A stretch of 15,373 nt of DNA from positions 1 to 15,373 of the forward strand of contig NZOF01000136.1 of the NCBI GenBank assembly GCA_002695185.1, given 5' to 3'. Positions 8,896 to 15,174 of this stretch are shown here, piece after piece. This DNA comes from Erythrobacter sp. (lineage in GTDB: Bacteria; Pseudomonadota; Alphaproteobacteria; Sphingomonadales; Sphingomonadaceae). The notes under the pieces were generated by a model, which saw nothing but the letters and a program-made list of their open reading frames with translations, did not search any database and was not told the DNA's origin. The first letter of the stretch is position 1. The number at the start of each line of letters is the position of its first letter. The translations under genes and the position numbers were made by a program.

Positions 8896-9108
8896 TCAGA
8901 CCGTCGGTTTGGGCACTTTCGTCCTGGTCAGCGCCTTTGCCGCTGCTCCTGTCGCAGCGGGAGGGGGAAGGTCGGCCAACTTGTCGACCTGCGCGACTTC
9001 CTCGGCCGCCTGACGCCAATGTTCTTCGGCAAGCCCTTCAGGATGACCCTGCGCTTCCCAGATGGCATGTGCCCGTACCCGAATGCGGTCGTCTAGATTA
9101 TCCTGCAC
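8896..9108 (-). CDS. Small DUF2934-family protein
   Basis: This is a short soluble protein whose DLDDRIRVRA-like start and HAIWEAQGHPEGLAEEHW match the DUF2934 pattern as I know it (IRxRAYxIWExxGxPEGxxxxHW). The function of DUF2934 is unknown. Small members are common near glycogen and trehalose genes in Alphaproteobacteria. I place the start at GTG (9108) because GGAGGA (9118-9113) lies four bases upstream. An ATG at 9120 in the same frame would add four residues but has no ribosome binding site. The C-terminal 25 residues are low-complexity and rich in Ala, Pro, Lys and Thr. It is the first gene of the minus-strand operon, 46 nt before glgX, so it may share its promoter. Confidence 0.8.
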   Translation of the reverse strand: MQDNLDDRIRVRAHAIWEAQGHPEGLAEEHWRQAAEEVAQVDKLADLPPPAATGAAAKALTRTKVPKPTV

Positions 9109-9182
9109 GCAGTCCTCCATCCGATACCGCAATGCGCGGCCAGCGATAAATGCGCGGGAAGCCCAATGGATGCAGCCAGCGA

Positions 9183-9196
9183 CTGATCCAGATCAG
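9183..9196. promoter_or_regulatory. FNR/FixK-like palindrome in the divergent amyA/operon control region
   Basis: CTGATCCAGATCAG is a perfect inverted repeat containing TGAT-N4-ATCA, the core of the FNR/FixK/Dnr box (TTGAT-N4-ATCAA). It lies between the divergent DUF2934-glgX operon and amyA. Its centre is about 80 nt before the amyA ATG and 80 nt before the DUF2934 GTG, so it could act on either side. A near-identical box lies at 13415-13428. Binding by an FNR-family regulator is inferred. Confidence 0.45.
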
Positions 9197-9207
9197 CGAG
9201 AATTTTT

Positions 9208-9220
9208 GTTGCGCTGCAAC
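9208..9220. promoter_or_regulatory. Short palindrome overlapping the amyA -35 region
   Basis: GTTGC-GCT-GCAAC is a perfect 5-bp inverted repeat with a 3-nt spacer. Its right arm is the GCAAC of the proposed EcfG-like -35 element. It could be an operator, for example for a LacI-type sugar regulator, or chance. It does not match a regulator site I know. Confidence 0.25.
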
Positions 9221-9240
9221 CGGCATGATTTTGGCTCGTT
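9216..9240 (+). promoter_or_regulatory. EcfG-like promoter candidate for amyA
   Basis: GCAAC (9216-9220), 16 nt, then CGTT (9237-9240), compared with the EcfG consensus GGAAC-N16/17-CGTT. The -35 matches 4 of 5 and the -10 matches 4 of 4. The predicted transcript would start near 9247, about 22 nt before the amyA ATG. The FNR-like box is then centred near -58, close to a class I activator position. This is motif evidence only. Confidence 0.4.
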
Positions 9241-9269
9241 GAGCGGCGGCCTCCGTTCAAGGATTTGCC

Positions 9270-10760
9270 ATGGCTCCGCGCACGCTGCTTCAATTCTTTC
9301 ACTGGTATTATCCCGCCGATGGCTCGCTCTGGAATGAAGTGGCCAAGGCCTCTTGCGACCTTGCTGCAATGGGGGTGACGGATGTCTGGCTACCGCCAGC
9401 CTACAAGGGCGCATCCGGACAGCAGTCGGTGGGCTATGACAGCTACGACCTTTTCGACCTTGGCGAGTTCGACCAGAAGGGAGCGATCGCGACCCGCTAT
9501 GGCGATCGGACCGGATTTGAAGGCGCGACGAAGGCCCTGCGTGACGCCGGTATCGGCGTGATCCTCGATGTTGTCTTCAATCACAAGATTGGCGCGGACG
9601 AGATCGAGCCTGTGCGCGTACGTCGGACTAACCCAGACGATCGCAATCAGATCGAGGACGAGGCTTTCGAGGCTCATGCCTGGACGCGCTTCACCTTCCC
9701 GGGCCGACAGGGCCAATATTCAGAATTCGTGTGGGACAGCCGATGCTTCACCGGCGTCGATCATGTCGAACAGTCGGACGAGGATGGCGTTTTCCGCCTG
9801 GTGAACGAATATGGCGATGGAGAATGGCATGACGAGGTCGACGGCGAGAACGGCAATTATGACTATCTCATGGGCCCCGACGTCGAGTTCCGGAATCAAG
9901 CCGTTTATGAGGAGCTGAAGTATTGGGGGCGCTGGATTGCCGAGCAGGTGCCCTGCAACGGATTTCGTCTTGACGCGGCGAAGCATATACCCGCCTGGTT
10001 CTTTCGCGACTGGGTTGGCCATATGCGCGAGAGTGTCGATTCCGAGCTTTTTGTGGTCGCGGAATACTGGCATCCCGACATGGCGGCGCTTGGCCAATAT
10101 CTTGAGCAAGTCGACCGGCAGCTGATGCTGTTCGATGTGGCGCTACATCACCGCTTTCACGAGGCGTCACGCGCCGATGGCGACTTTGACCTTCGCACCC
10201 TTTTCGACAACACGCTTGTCGCTGCAATGCCAGACCATGCCGTGACGATCGTCGGCAATCATGACACGCAGCCTTTGCAGGCGCTGGAGGCGCCGGTCGA
10301 AGACTGGTTCAAGCTGCATGCCTATGCTCTGATCCTTATGCGCGAGCAGGGGACGCCCTGTCTCTTCCATCCCGACCTCTATGGCGCGCGCTACAGCGAC
10401 ACAGGCGGCGACGGTGAGGTGCATGACATAATGATTGCTCCCGTTGATTACCTTCCACGGCTAGTCCAGGCGCGGCAGCGCTTCGCTCATGGCGCGCAGA
10501 CGGACATTTTCGATGATCCGCACTGCCTCATGGTCGTGCGGCATGGCACTCACGAGCAACCTGGCGCCATCCTCATTCTTACGAACCGTGACAGTATGGA
10601 AAAGACGGTGGAACTGGGTAGCGATCATGCCGACGCTGCCTTTGTCGACTATCTTGGGCATTGCGACGAAGAGCGTGTCGCGGACGGGGAGGGGCGATTG
10701 ACGGTGCGGGTGGCGCCGGGGTCCGTCAGCTTGTGGGTACGCAGCGACGTGCTTGCCTGA
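9270..10760 (+). CDS. amyA: Cytoplasmic alpha-amylase (AmyA-like, GH13)
   Basis: This enzyme hydrolyses internal alpha-1,4 bonds of maltodextrin or glycogen. At 496 residues and with no signal peptide (MAPRTLLQFFHWYYP), it resembles the cytoplasmic AmyA of E. coli rather than secreted amylases. Motifs in order: ILDVVFNHKIGADE (98-111), GFRLDAAKHIPAWFF with nucleophile D235, FVVAEYWHPD with acid/base E265, and VGNHDTQPLQ with D332. GENGNYDYLMGPDVEF (192-207) belongs to the liquefying-type subfamily. The ATG at 9270 is preceded by AAGGA six bases upstream. It is transcribed divergently from the DUF2934-glgX-treZ-malQ-treY operon across about 160 bp. That places it in the same glycogen/maltodextrin pathway, shortening linear chains or competing with TreY for them. 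No terminator was found downstream. Confidence 0.94.
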   Translation: MAPRTLLQFFHWYYPADGSLWNEVAKASCDLAAMGVTDVWLPPAYKGASGQQSVGYDSYDLFDLGEFDQKGAIATRYGDRTGFEGATKALRDAGIGVILDVVFNHKIGADEIEPVRVRRTNPDDRNQIEDEAFEAHAWTRFTFPGRQGQYSEFVWDSRCFTGVDHVEQSDEDGVFRLVNEYGDGEWHDEVDGENGNYDYLMGPDVEFRNQAVYEELKYWGRWIAEQVPCNGFRLDAAKHIPAWFFRDWVGHMRESVDSELFVVAEYWHPDMAALGQYLEQVDRQLMLFDVALHHRFHEASRADGDFDLRTLFDNTLVAAMPDHAVTIVGNHDTQPLQALEAPVEDWFKLHAYALILMREQGTPCLFHPDLYGARYSDTGGDGEVHDIMIAPVDYLPRLVQARQRFAHGAQTDIFDDPHCLMVVRHGTHEQPGAILILTNRDSMEKTVELGSDHADAAFVDYLGHCDEERVADGEGRLTVRVAPGSVSLWVRSDVLA

Positions 10761-11299
10761 ACGGTAGATCGACTGAGAACTGCTTCGCACTTACGTCTGT
10801 TTGATCTGCCTCCAACGACTGTGCTGCTCAATTCGTTATTCGATTATGCTCATCCGCCCCGTAAACATTGTTCTCAGACCATGTCGATCTAGGGCATGCG
10901 TTCCTGAACGCGATTGGCGGGGTGGACCTTGGCGAGTGCGGTCAGGCTTGGGGCGCGCAGCAACGAGTCAGGGGATCTGCGGATTGATGAGCAGAGGAAC
11001 GTGAGATCGACATGGCTGCAGCACAGTCCACCAAACGGGACTGCGCTCGCCTGATCCGCGCGTGGCGCGATCAGCCGCCAACATCGCTAAGCTTCTGCTC
11101 GCTCCTATTTCAAGCGTTTCGCGATTTCCGTCGCCCGAGGCGCCTCCTTCAGCGAGCCCACAGATATATCGCTCTCGACTTCGGAAAGAACAGGGGATCA
11201 GGCCTTGCAAGCCGGTCGAACCGCTCCATATTGTGCGGCGCAGCATAACCAGATTCTCACAAGTCGTACGGCTGCTGTTGCAGGATAGGAGATTTTCGC
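10761..11299. other. Intergenic region with a decayed recombinase trace
   Basis: These 539 bp lie between amyA and the esterase. No intact gene is supportable: the open frames on either strand are short and compositionally odd. The only recognisable element is a frameshifted resolvase-like helix-turn-helix on the minus strand (11073-11156). No EcfG-like or FNR-like motif was found before the esterase. Confidence 0.45.
11073..11156 (-). pseudogene. Remnant of a resolvase/invertase C-terminal HTH
   Basis: Reading the minus strand across two compensating one-base slips (extra G at 11135, one base lost at 11108) gives LAEGGAS, then ATEIAKRLK, then IGASRSLAMLAA. This is close to the motif GASATEIAKRLKIGRASVYR that I know from the C-terminal DNA-binding helix-turn-helix of Tn3-type resolvases and Pin-type invertases. 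The flanking frames are broken and no catalytic domain is seen, so only the tail of an old recombinase gene would remain. The short length leaves room for coincidence. Confidence 0.35.
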
Positions 11300-12448
11300 G
11301 TGACGAGATTATCCGCTACAATCGCCCGACTGGCAGCAATGCGAGCCATTCACCCGATCCAACCTGCTGCCGGTGGTCCAAGCAGGTTAGCAGACTTTGA
11401 CGCGTTTGGGACTAACCCCGGCGCGTTGCGCGCCAAGATATATGTTCCCGATCAGATAGCTGAAAAACCGGCGCTGGTCGTCGTATTACATGGCTGCACG
11501 CAAAACGCCGCAGGCTATGATTGCGGCTCTGGTTGGTCACAATTAGCGGATGAACATGGCTTCCTGCTGCTATTTCCAGAGCAGCGGCGCGCAAACAACC
11601 CCAATCTTTGTTTCAACTGGTTTTCTCCCGCCGACAATGCCCGTGATCGAGGCGAGGCGCTGTCTATCAGAGAGATGATCATGGCAATGGTGGATACTCA
11701 TGGTGCTGACCCGTCCCGTACCTTCATGACCGGTCTTTCCGCAGGGGGCGCAATGACCTCTGTCATGCTTGCCAGCTACCCGGAATTGTTCGCAGGCGGT
11801 GCGATCATCGCCGGCTTGCCGCACGGATCGGCGTCCAACATCCCGCAGGCGCTTGAAGCGATGCGCGAGGCGGGAGCCTTTAGCACGAAGGATCTGGGTG
11901 ACCGGGTCCGTCGCGCGTCGAACCATGATGGCCCTTGGCCACGCATTTCAATATGGCATGGAAGCGCCGACGCAACGGTCAGCAGCACCAATGCGGACGC
12001 AATTCTCGCTCAATGGCTGTCAGTCCACGGTCTCGAGCCGGCGCCGGACGCTTCGGAACAGATAGCAGGCCATCGTCGACGCGTCTGGAACGACGCAGCC
12101 GGACGCCCGCTTATCGAAGATTATCGCATTGCCAATATGGGCCATGGCACGCCACTGGCCACGACCGGGCGGGATGCTTGCGGCATGGCGATGCCGCATA
12201 TGCTCGAAGCGGGTATCTCATCCACGCGCCGGATCGCATCATCCTGGGGTTTGCTGGAGACCCGAACGGAGCGTAAATTTGCGCAATCGGGCGGACAAGG
12301 CCAGGAGGGGACACCCACTCTGCCGGTAGCAAGGATAAGCCGGTTGGAAGCGTTGCCCTCCGAAGCCTCACGCTCCACAGTTTCAGGGACAGCAGAAGCG
12401 GAAAAAATCATCCACGACGCGCTGCGCGCCGCCGGACTCATGCAGTGA
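11300..12448 (+). CDS. PHB depolymerase family esterase
   Basis: This is an alpha/beta-hydrolase of the esterase_phb/LpqC type, which cleaves short polyhydroxyalkanoate chains or other esters; the true substrate is not visible. Features of the 382-residue product: LVVVLHGCTQNAAGYD (59-74, oxyanion loop), lipase box GLSAGGAM with nucleophile S147, SIWHGSADATV with D224, and MGHGTP with H282, giving a full Ser-Asp-His triad. FNWFSPADNARDRGEA (105-120) is typical of the family. The N-terminus (LSATIARLAAMRA) is amphipathic but not a clear signal peptide, so the protein is probably intracellular. The start is GTG (11300) with AGGATAGGAG ending about eight bases upstream; ATG at codon 14 is the alternative. 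The C-terminus ends in IIHDALRAAGLM, as in homologues, so the gene is intact. It converges on the DUF3253 gene, stop to stop with 7 nt between them. Confidence 0.88.
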   Translation: MTRLSATIARLAAMRAIHPIQPAAGGPSRLADFDAFGTNPGALRAKIYVPDQIAEKPALVVVLHGCTQNAAGYDCGSGWSQLADEHGFLLLFPEQRRANNPNLCFNWFSPADNARDRGEALSIREMIMAMVDTHGADPSRTFMTGLSAGGAMTSVMLASYPELFAGGAIIAGLPHGSASNIPQALEAMREAGAFSTKDLGDRVRRASNHDGPWPRISIWHGSADATVSSTNADAILAQWLSVHGLEPAPDASEQIAGHRRRVWNDAAGRPLIEDYRIANMGHGTPLATTGRDACGMAMPHMLEAGISSTRRIASSWGLLETRTERKFAQSGGQGQEGTPTLPVARISRLEALPSEASRSTVSGTAEAEKIIHDALRAAGLMQ

Positions 12449-12455
12449 GCGGGTC

Positions 12456-12749
12456 TTATTTCGCTGGTTGCGCGCGGCGGATCCGATAGGGACCATGGGG
12501 TGACGCCATGACCTTTCCTTTCCAGCTCAGCTCGACCGCCCCTTCGGCCCCTAGCTGATCGATTGCGGCGTGGACGACCGGCATCGCTATACGCCACGAC
12601 GGCCCTTTCGGATCGGCGCCCGCTTTACGGGCAACCATCCTTGCGACCTCGCTTGGACAGATTGTTGCTTGGTCCGCGCGGCGGTCGAGCAACTGTAACA
12701 CGGCGCTGCGCGCATCATTTATCCGGTGAAAGGTAATGTCGGAGGTCAT
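12456..12749 (-). CDS. DUF3253 family protein
   Basis: This 97-residue soluble protein has the DUF3253 pattern: an N-terminal helix (ARSAVLQLLDRRA), then TICPSEVARMVA (29-40), PSWRIAMPVVHAAIDQLGAEG (50-70) and SPHGPYRIRRA at the C-terminus. The fold looks like a small winged helix. The molecular function of DUF3253 is not known to me. The ATG at 12749 follows the stop of the upstream 85-residue gene by 6 nt and lacks a strong ribosome binding site, so the two are probably co-transcribed and coupled. It faces the esterase gene. Confidence 0.8.
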   Translation of the reverse strand: MTSDITFHRINDARSAVLQLLDRRADQATICPSEVARMVARKAGADPKGPSWRIAMPVVHAAIDQLGAEGAVELSWKGKVMASPHGPYRIRRAQPAK

Positions 12750-12755
12750 GATCGA

Positions 12756-13013
12756 TTAGAGCCCGATCTCTTCAAGTGCCGATGCGACCTCGGGGTCCAT
12801 GGCTTGGTCGGATTTGGGCGTCAGGCGATTGAGTGCAGTACGCAGCCTCTGTTGCGCAACTTGTAATGTCTTATGCCGCACCTCGCGCGTGACATTGGTT
12901 CGCCACGATCGGCTCTCACCTAGCAGCGCCGCCCATTTCGCTTCTTCTGCTGCCAGGATCGACAACGCCAACCTTAGACCATCCCGGCGGCCATGTGCGT
13001 AATCCGGTTCCAT
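12756..13013 (-). CDS. Hypothetical 85-residue charged helical protein
   Basis: I do not recognise a named family. The protein is soluble and almost wholly helical in appearance: GRRDGLRLALSILAAEEAKWAALL (residues 8-31), SWRTNVTREVRHKTLQ, then VAQQRLRTALNRL, with an acidic C-terminus (VASALEEIGL). There are no cysteines, signal peptide or membrane segment. The start is set at ATG 13013; a GTG three codons upstream (13022) is an alternative, and neither has a clear Shine-Dalgarno. It is the first gene of a two-gene unit with DUF3253, 6 nt upstream of it. Confidence 0.65.
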   Translation of the reverse strand: MEPDYAHGRRDGLRLALSILAAEEAKWAALLGESRSWRTNVTREVRHKTLQVAQQRLRTALNRLTPKSDQAMDPEVASALEEIGL

Positions 13014-13098
13014 GCCTATCACTCAAAATTTCACGTTCCGTGCATCGACAACACGTGATCTTTACGATCGGCTCCGCCCAGCACTGTGAACCGAGCTG

Positions 13099-13303
13099 TC
13101 AGTAGTTCGCGTCATTTTCTGACGTAAGGCTCTGTACTGCTTTGACGTCCCCGTATCCGATGGCAGCCAGCAAACCGACCTTTACCACAGCACCGACAAG
13201 GCGAGGCGTGAAGTAGCCAATGGCGGCGCCCTTCGCGCCGCTGTCGCCGTCCTGCTGATCCAGTTTGGATTCCTACAACCGCACCGATAATTTCCGTGAT
13301 CAT
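13099..13303 (-). pseudogene. Small glycine-rich protein gene with a one-base frameshift
   Basis: The frame opens at ATG 13303 as MITEIIGAVVG with AGGGACAGG directly upstream, then loses sense. Skipping one A at 13270 restores SKLDQQDGDSGAKGAAIGYF, TPRLVGAVVKVGLLAAIGYG and DVKAVQSLTSENDANY, ending at TGA 13101-13099. This would be a 67-residue protein with a weakly hydrophobic glycine-spaced segment (VGAVVKVGLLAAIGYG), resembling small stress-induced glycine-zipper-like proteins of sphingomonads. Both halves have normal coding character, so the break looks recent, or it is a sequencing error in GGAATCC. Translated without correction, the gene gives 63 residues with an arginine-rich nonsense tail. 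Function unknown. Confidence 0.65.
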
Positions 13304-13329
13304 ATCCTGTCCCTTGTTGAGTTTAGGGG

Positions 13330-13354
13330 AGCGCGCGACATCGCTCGAGGTTCC
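13330..13354 (-). promoter_or_regulatory. EcfG-like promoter candidate for the small glycine-rich gene
   Basis: On the minus strand GGAAC (13354-13350), 16 nt, then CGCT (13333-13330), compared with GGAAC-N16/17-CGTT. The -35 is exact and the -10 matches 3 of 4. It ends 26 nt before the ATG at 13303, almost the same geometry as the candidate before amyA. Confidence 0.4.
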
Positions 13355-13414
13355 ACCTTCTCGTCCGCTTCATAAAATGCAGGTCGCCGACGTCAGCATG
13401 ATTTCCAGCTTCGA

Positions 13415-13428
13415 CTGATCCTGATCAA
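13415..13428. promoter_or_regulatory. FNR/FixK-like box upstream of the diiron gene
   Basis: CTGAT-CCTG-ATCAA matches the FNR/FixK box TTGAT-N4-ATCAA at 9 of 10 defined positions. Its centre (13421.5) is about 75 nt before the GTG start at 13497. A class II site would put the transcription start near 13463. The core TGATC-N2-GATCA is shared with the box at 9183-9196. The regulator is inferred. Confidence 0.5.
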
Positions 13429-13439
13429 TGTGATTCTCA

Positions 13440-13465
13440 GGAACGACTGCTCGCCCTCCCGGATT
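13440..13465 (+). promoter_or_regulatory. Weak EcfG-like element before the diiron gene
   Basis: GGAAC (13440-13444) is exact for the EcfG -35, but 16-17 nt later the sequence reads GGAT or GATT instead of CGTT. It lies 52 nt before the start codon and just downstream of the FNR-like box. Low confidence. Confidence 0.2.
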
Positions 13466-13496
13466 ATTCCGCCATTATCATTCGAAAGGACTGGAT

Positions 13497-14384
13497 GTGG
13501 CAACGCAACTGAACGCTGACAGATCGCAATTTTTGCGGCAGGATTTTCAGGAGGCACTGAGCTGCTGGAATCGGAAAAGGCTATCCCCGACCTTCCCGAC
13601 GGCTATCTCTGCCGAACGCTTCGAGGATGATCGGCGAATGCTGCGGCTGGAGATCGGATTTCTCGAGGAATTGCGGCAGGAAGTCATCGCTGAGGCGCGC
13701 AAGGCACCGACCAATCCCGATGGATTCATTTCATGGTTTGAGAATCTCAAGGCGACCGGGCCTGGACAGCATGACCGTCTTTTCCCATGGCTTGCCGAGC
13801 GGGCGGACCGGGATGAGATGCGCTGGTTTCTATCGCAGGAAGCCGCTGGCGAAGCGGGTTTCGACGACCTGGTTGCGATGACCCAAGTGAAGCTGCCGGC
13901 GCGCGCGAAGCTCGAACTGGCACGCAATTATTGGGACGAGATGGGGCGCGGTAATGCGAAGGGTATGCATGGGCCGATGCTGGGCCAGCTGGTCGATATC
14001 CTGGAGCTCGACACGCGAATCGAGAACACTGTCTGGGAAAGTTTGGCGCTCGCCAATGCCATGACGGCGATGGCGACCTCGCGCTATTTTGCGTGGCACA
14101 GCGTGGGCGCCTTGGGCGTGATCGAGCTCACCGCACCAGATCGGTCGGCGCACACCGCCAGAGGGTTGAGGCGGATCGGTCTGTCCGGATCCGAACGACG
14201 TTATTTCGACCTGCATGCTGTGCTCGACATTAAGCACAGCCGTGACTGGAATGATGAGGCGATCCGCCCGTTGGTGGCGGAGGATCCCCGTCGCGCAACT
14301 GCTATGGCGGAAGGCGCGCTCATCCGCTTGCGATGCGGCGAACGTTGCTTTGACCGTTATCGCGGCCATTTCGGATTGGAATGA
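13497..14384 (+). CDS. Heme-oxygenase-like diiron (iron-containing redox) protein
   Basis: This 295-residue protein belongs to the iron-containing redox enzyme / heme-oxygenase-like diiron oxidase group, helical proteins that bind two irons and activate O2. The substrate cannot be read from the sequence. Candidate ligands are E115 (FLSQEAAGEAGFDDLVAM), E148 and H158 (NYWDEMGRGNAKGMHGPML), E210 (GALGVIELTAPDR), and H240, D244 and H247 (YFDLHAVLDIKHSRDW). The E-(10)-H and E-(30)-H-(4)-D-(3)-H spacing is that of complete two-iron sites in this superfamily (SznF-like, from memory). There is no signal peptide. The start is GTG 13497 with AAGGA six bases upstream; the ATG two bases earlier is out of frame and stops after five codons. 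A single-domain response regulator follows 3 nt downstream, so the two are almost certainly one operon. Confidence 0.75.
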   Translation: MATQLNADRSQFLRQDFQEALSCWNRKRLSPTFPTAISAERFEDDRRMLRLEIGFLEELRQEVIAEARKAPTNPDGFISWFENLKATGPGQHDRLFPWLAERADRDEMRWFLSQEAAGEAGFDDLVAMTQVKLPARAKLELARNYWDEMGRGNAKGMHGPMLGQLVDILELDTRIENTVWESLALANAMTAMATSRYFAWHSVGALGVIELTAPDRSAHTARGLRRIGLSGSERRYFDLHAVLDIKHSRDWNDEAIRPLVAEDPRRATAMAEGALIRLRCGERCFDRYRGHFGLE

Positions 14385-14387
14385 GGG

Positions 14388-14735
14388 ATGAGCAATCGCA
14401 TCCTGCTGGTCGAGGACGACCCTGCTGTTGCCGCCGTTATCGCCGACATATTGGATGGCGCCGATTATGCGGTAGACGGGCCTTACCAAACGCTTGTCGA
14501 TGGTATCGCTGCCGTCGCTGACAATATGCCCTCAGCCGCTGTTCTGGACATCCGGTTGCGGGACGGCGACGTCAACCTTCTGGCAGATGATCTCGATTTG
14601 TACGACATTCCCTATGTTTTCTGTTCAGGTGCACCGGACTTTGCGATGATGCGCAGGCATCCCGCTGCGCCCCTGATCCTCAAGCCTGCGCTTTCCACCG
14701 AACTCGTGCGCACGCTGCGAAATATGCTGCACTGA
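14388..14735 (+). CDS. Single-domain response regulator
   Basis: The 115-residue protein is a lone receiver domain with no output domain. It has the acidic pocket E9-D10-D11 (ILLVEDDP), phospho-acceptor D54 (AVLDIRLRDG), switch serine S80 (YVFCSGAP) and conserved lysine K99 (ILKPA). Overall it resembles receivers paired with HWE/HisKA2 kinases in Alphaproteobacteria. It lacks the FATGY motif of the SdrG-type general-stress receivers, having FCSGA instead. It begins 3 nt after the diiron gene stop, with GGA and GAGGG just upstream, so the pair is co-transcribed. It may pass phosphate within a phosphorelay or act by protein contact. No cognate kinase is in the window. Confidence 0.88.
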   Translation: MSNRILLVEDDPAVAAVIADILDGADYAVDGPYQTLVDGIAAVADNMPSAAVLDIRLRDGDVNLLADDLDLYDIPYVFCSGAPDFAMMRRHPAAPLILKPALSTELVRTLRNMLH

Positions 14736-15174
14736 GGGCTGTCGTCCGAATCCGCCCAACATGAAGGACCGCGTGGTAGCGGAGAAAGCGTCGCGTTTGG
14801 TCATTCGCACCTTGCTGTCGATTTCTCTTCACGGCAATGGCAGGAAATGGAGTCGGCTAGTGCGCGCGATCTTCGGGTCGGTTGACCGTCGTGGCCATTT
14901 GGAGGTGCCATTCACGACGAATACGTCGGCTGACCTCAATGAACAGCGGCCGACGCTGCGCGAATGTCAGCTTCCTCCGCGATCCTACTATGAACTGGAC
15001 ATTTAGCTATCGGCCAAATCCAGACATGGGTAACCAATTTGAGCCCGCAGAATCTTGCAAATGTACAGTGGGTTCGATAGAGAGAGCCTCCGTCGAACTC
15101 AGGTGACAAGCATCTGTTTTCAGGCGAAAAAGTCTTTGTGGTCTTTCGCGTGGCATTTTTGAGCTCGGGACACT
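14736..15174. other. Gene-poor stretch before the tRNA fragment
   Basis: I found no supportable gene, terminator or promoter here. An 81-codon plus-strand frame (14761-15006) has no ribosome binding site and no recognisable family. An 80-codon minus-strand frame (14936-15178) crosses several low-complexity bases and looks like chance. A short imperfect direct repeat (GTCTTTGTG / GTCTTTCGCGTG) lies near 15133-15152. The stretch may be degraded DNA at an integration junction. Confidence 0.4.

Larger units (their letters stand above)
13023..13496. other. Intergenic region with a broken small gene and two sets of regulatory motifs
   Basis: These 474 bp separate the minus-strand 85-residue gene from the plus-strand diiron gene. 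They contain the frameshifted small glycine-rich gene (13099-13303), an EcfG-like promoter for it, an FNR/FixK-like box, and a weaker EcfG-like element before the diiron gene. I see nothing recognisable in 13023-13098. Confidence 0.5.

Noticed and set aside
10968..11246. A 92-codon minus-strand frame in the amyA-esterase gap
   Set aside because: It has no start signal and irregular composition. It includes part of the resolvase-like trace but is not an intact gene.
14761..15006. An 81-codon plus-strand frame after the response regulator
   Set aside because: It has no Shine-Dalgarno, no recognisable domain, and a composition unlike the neighbouring genes.
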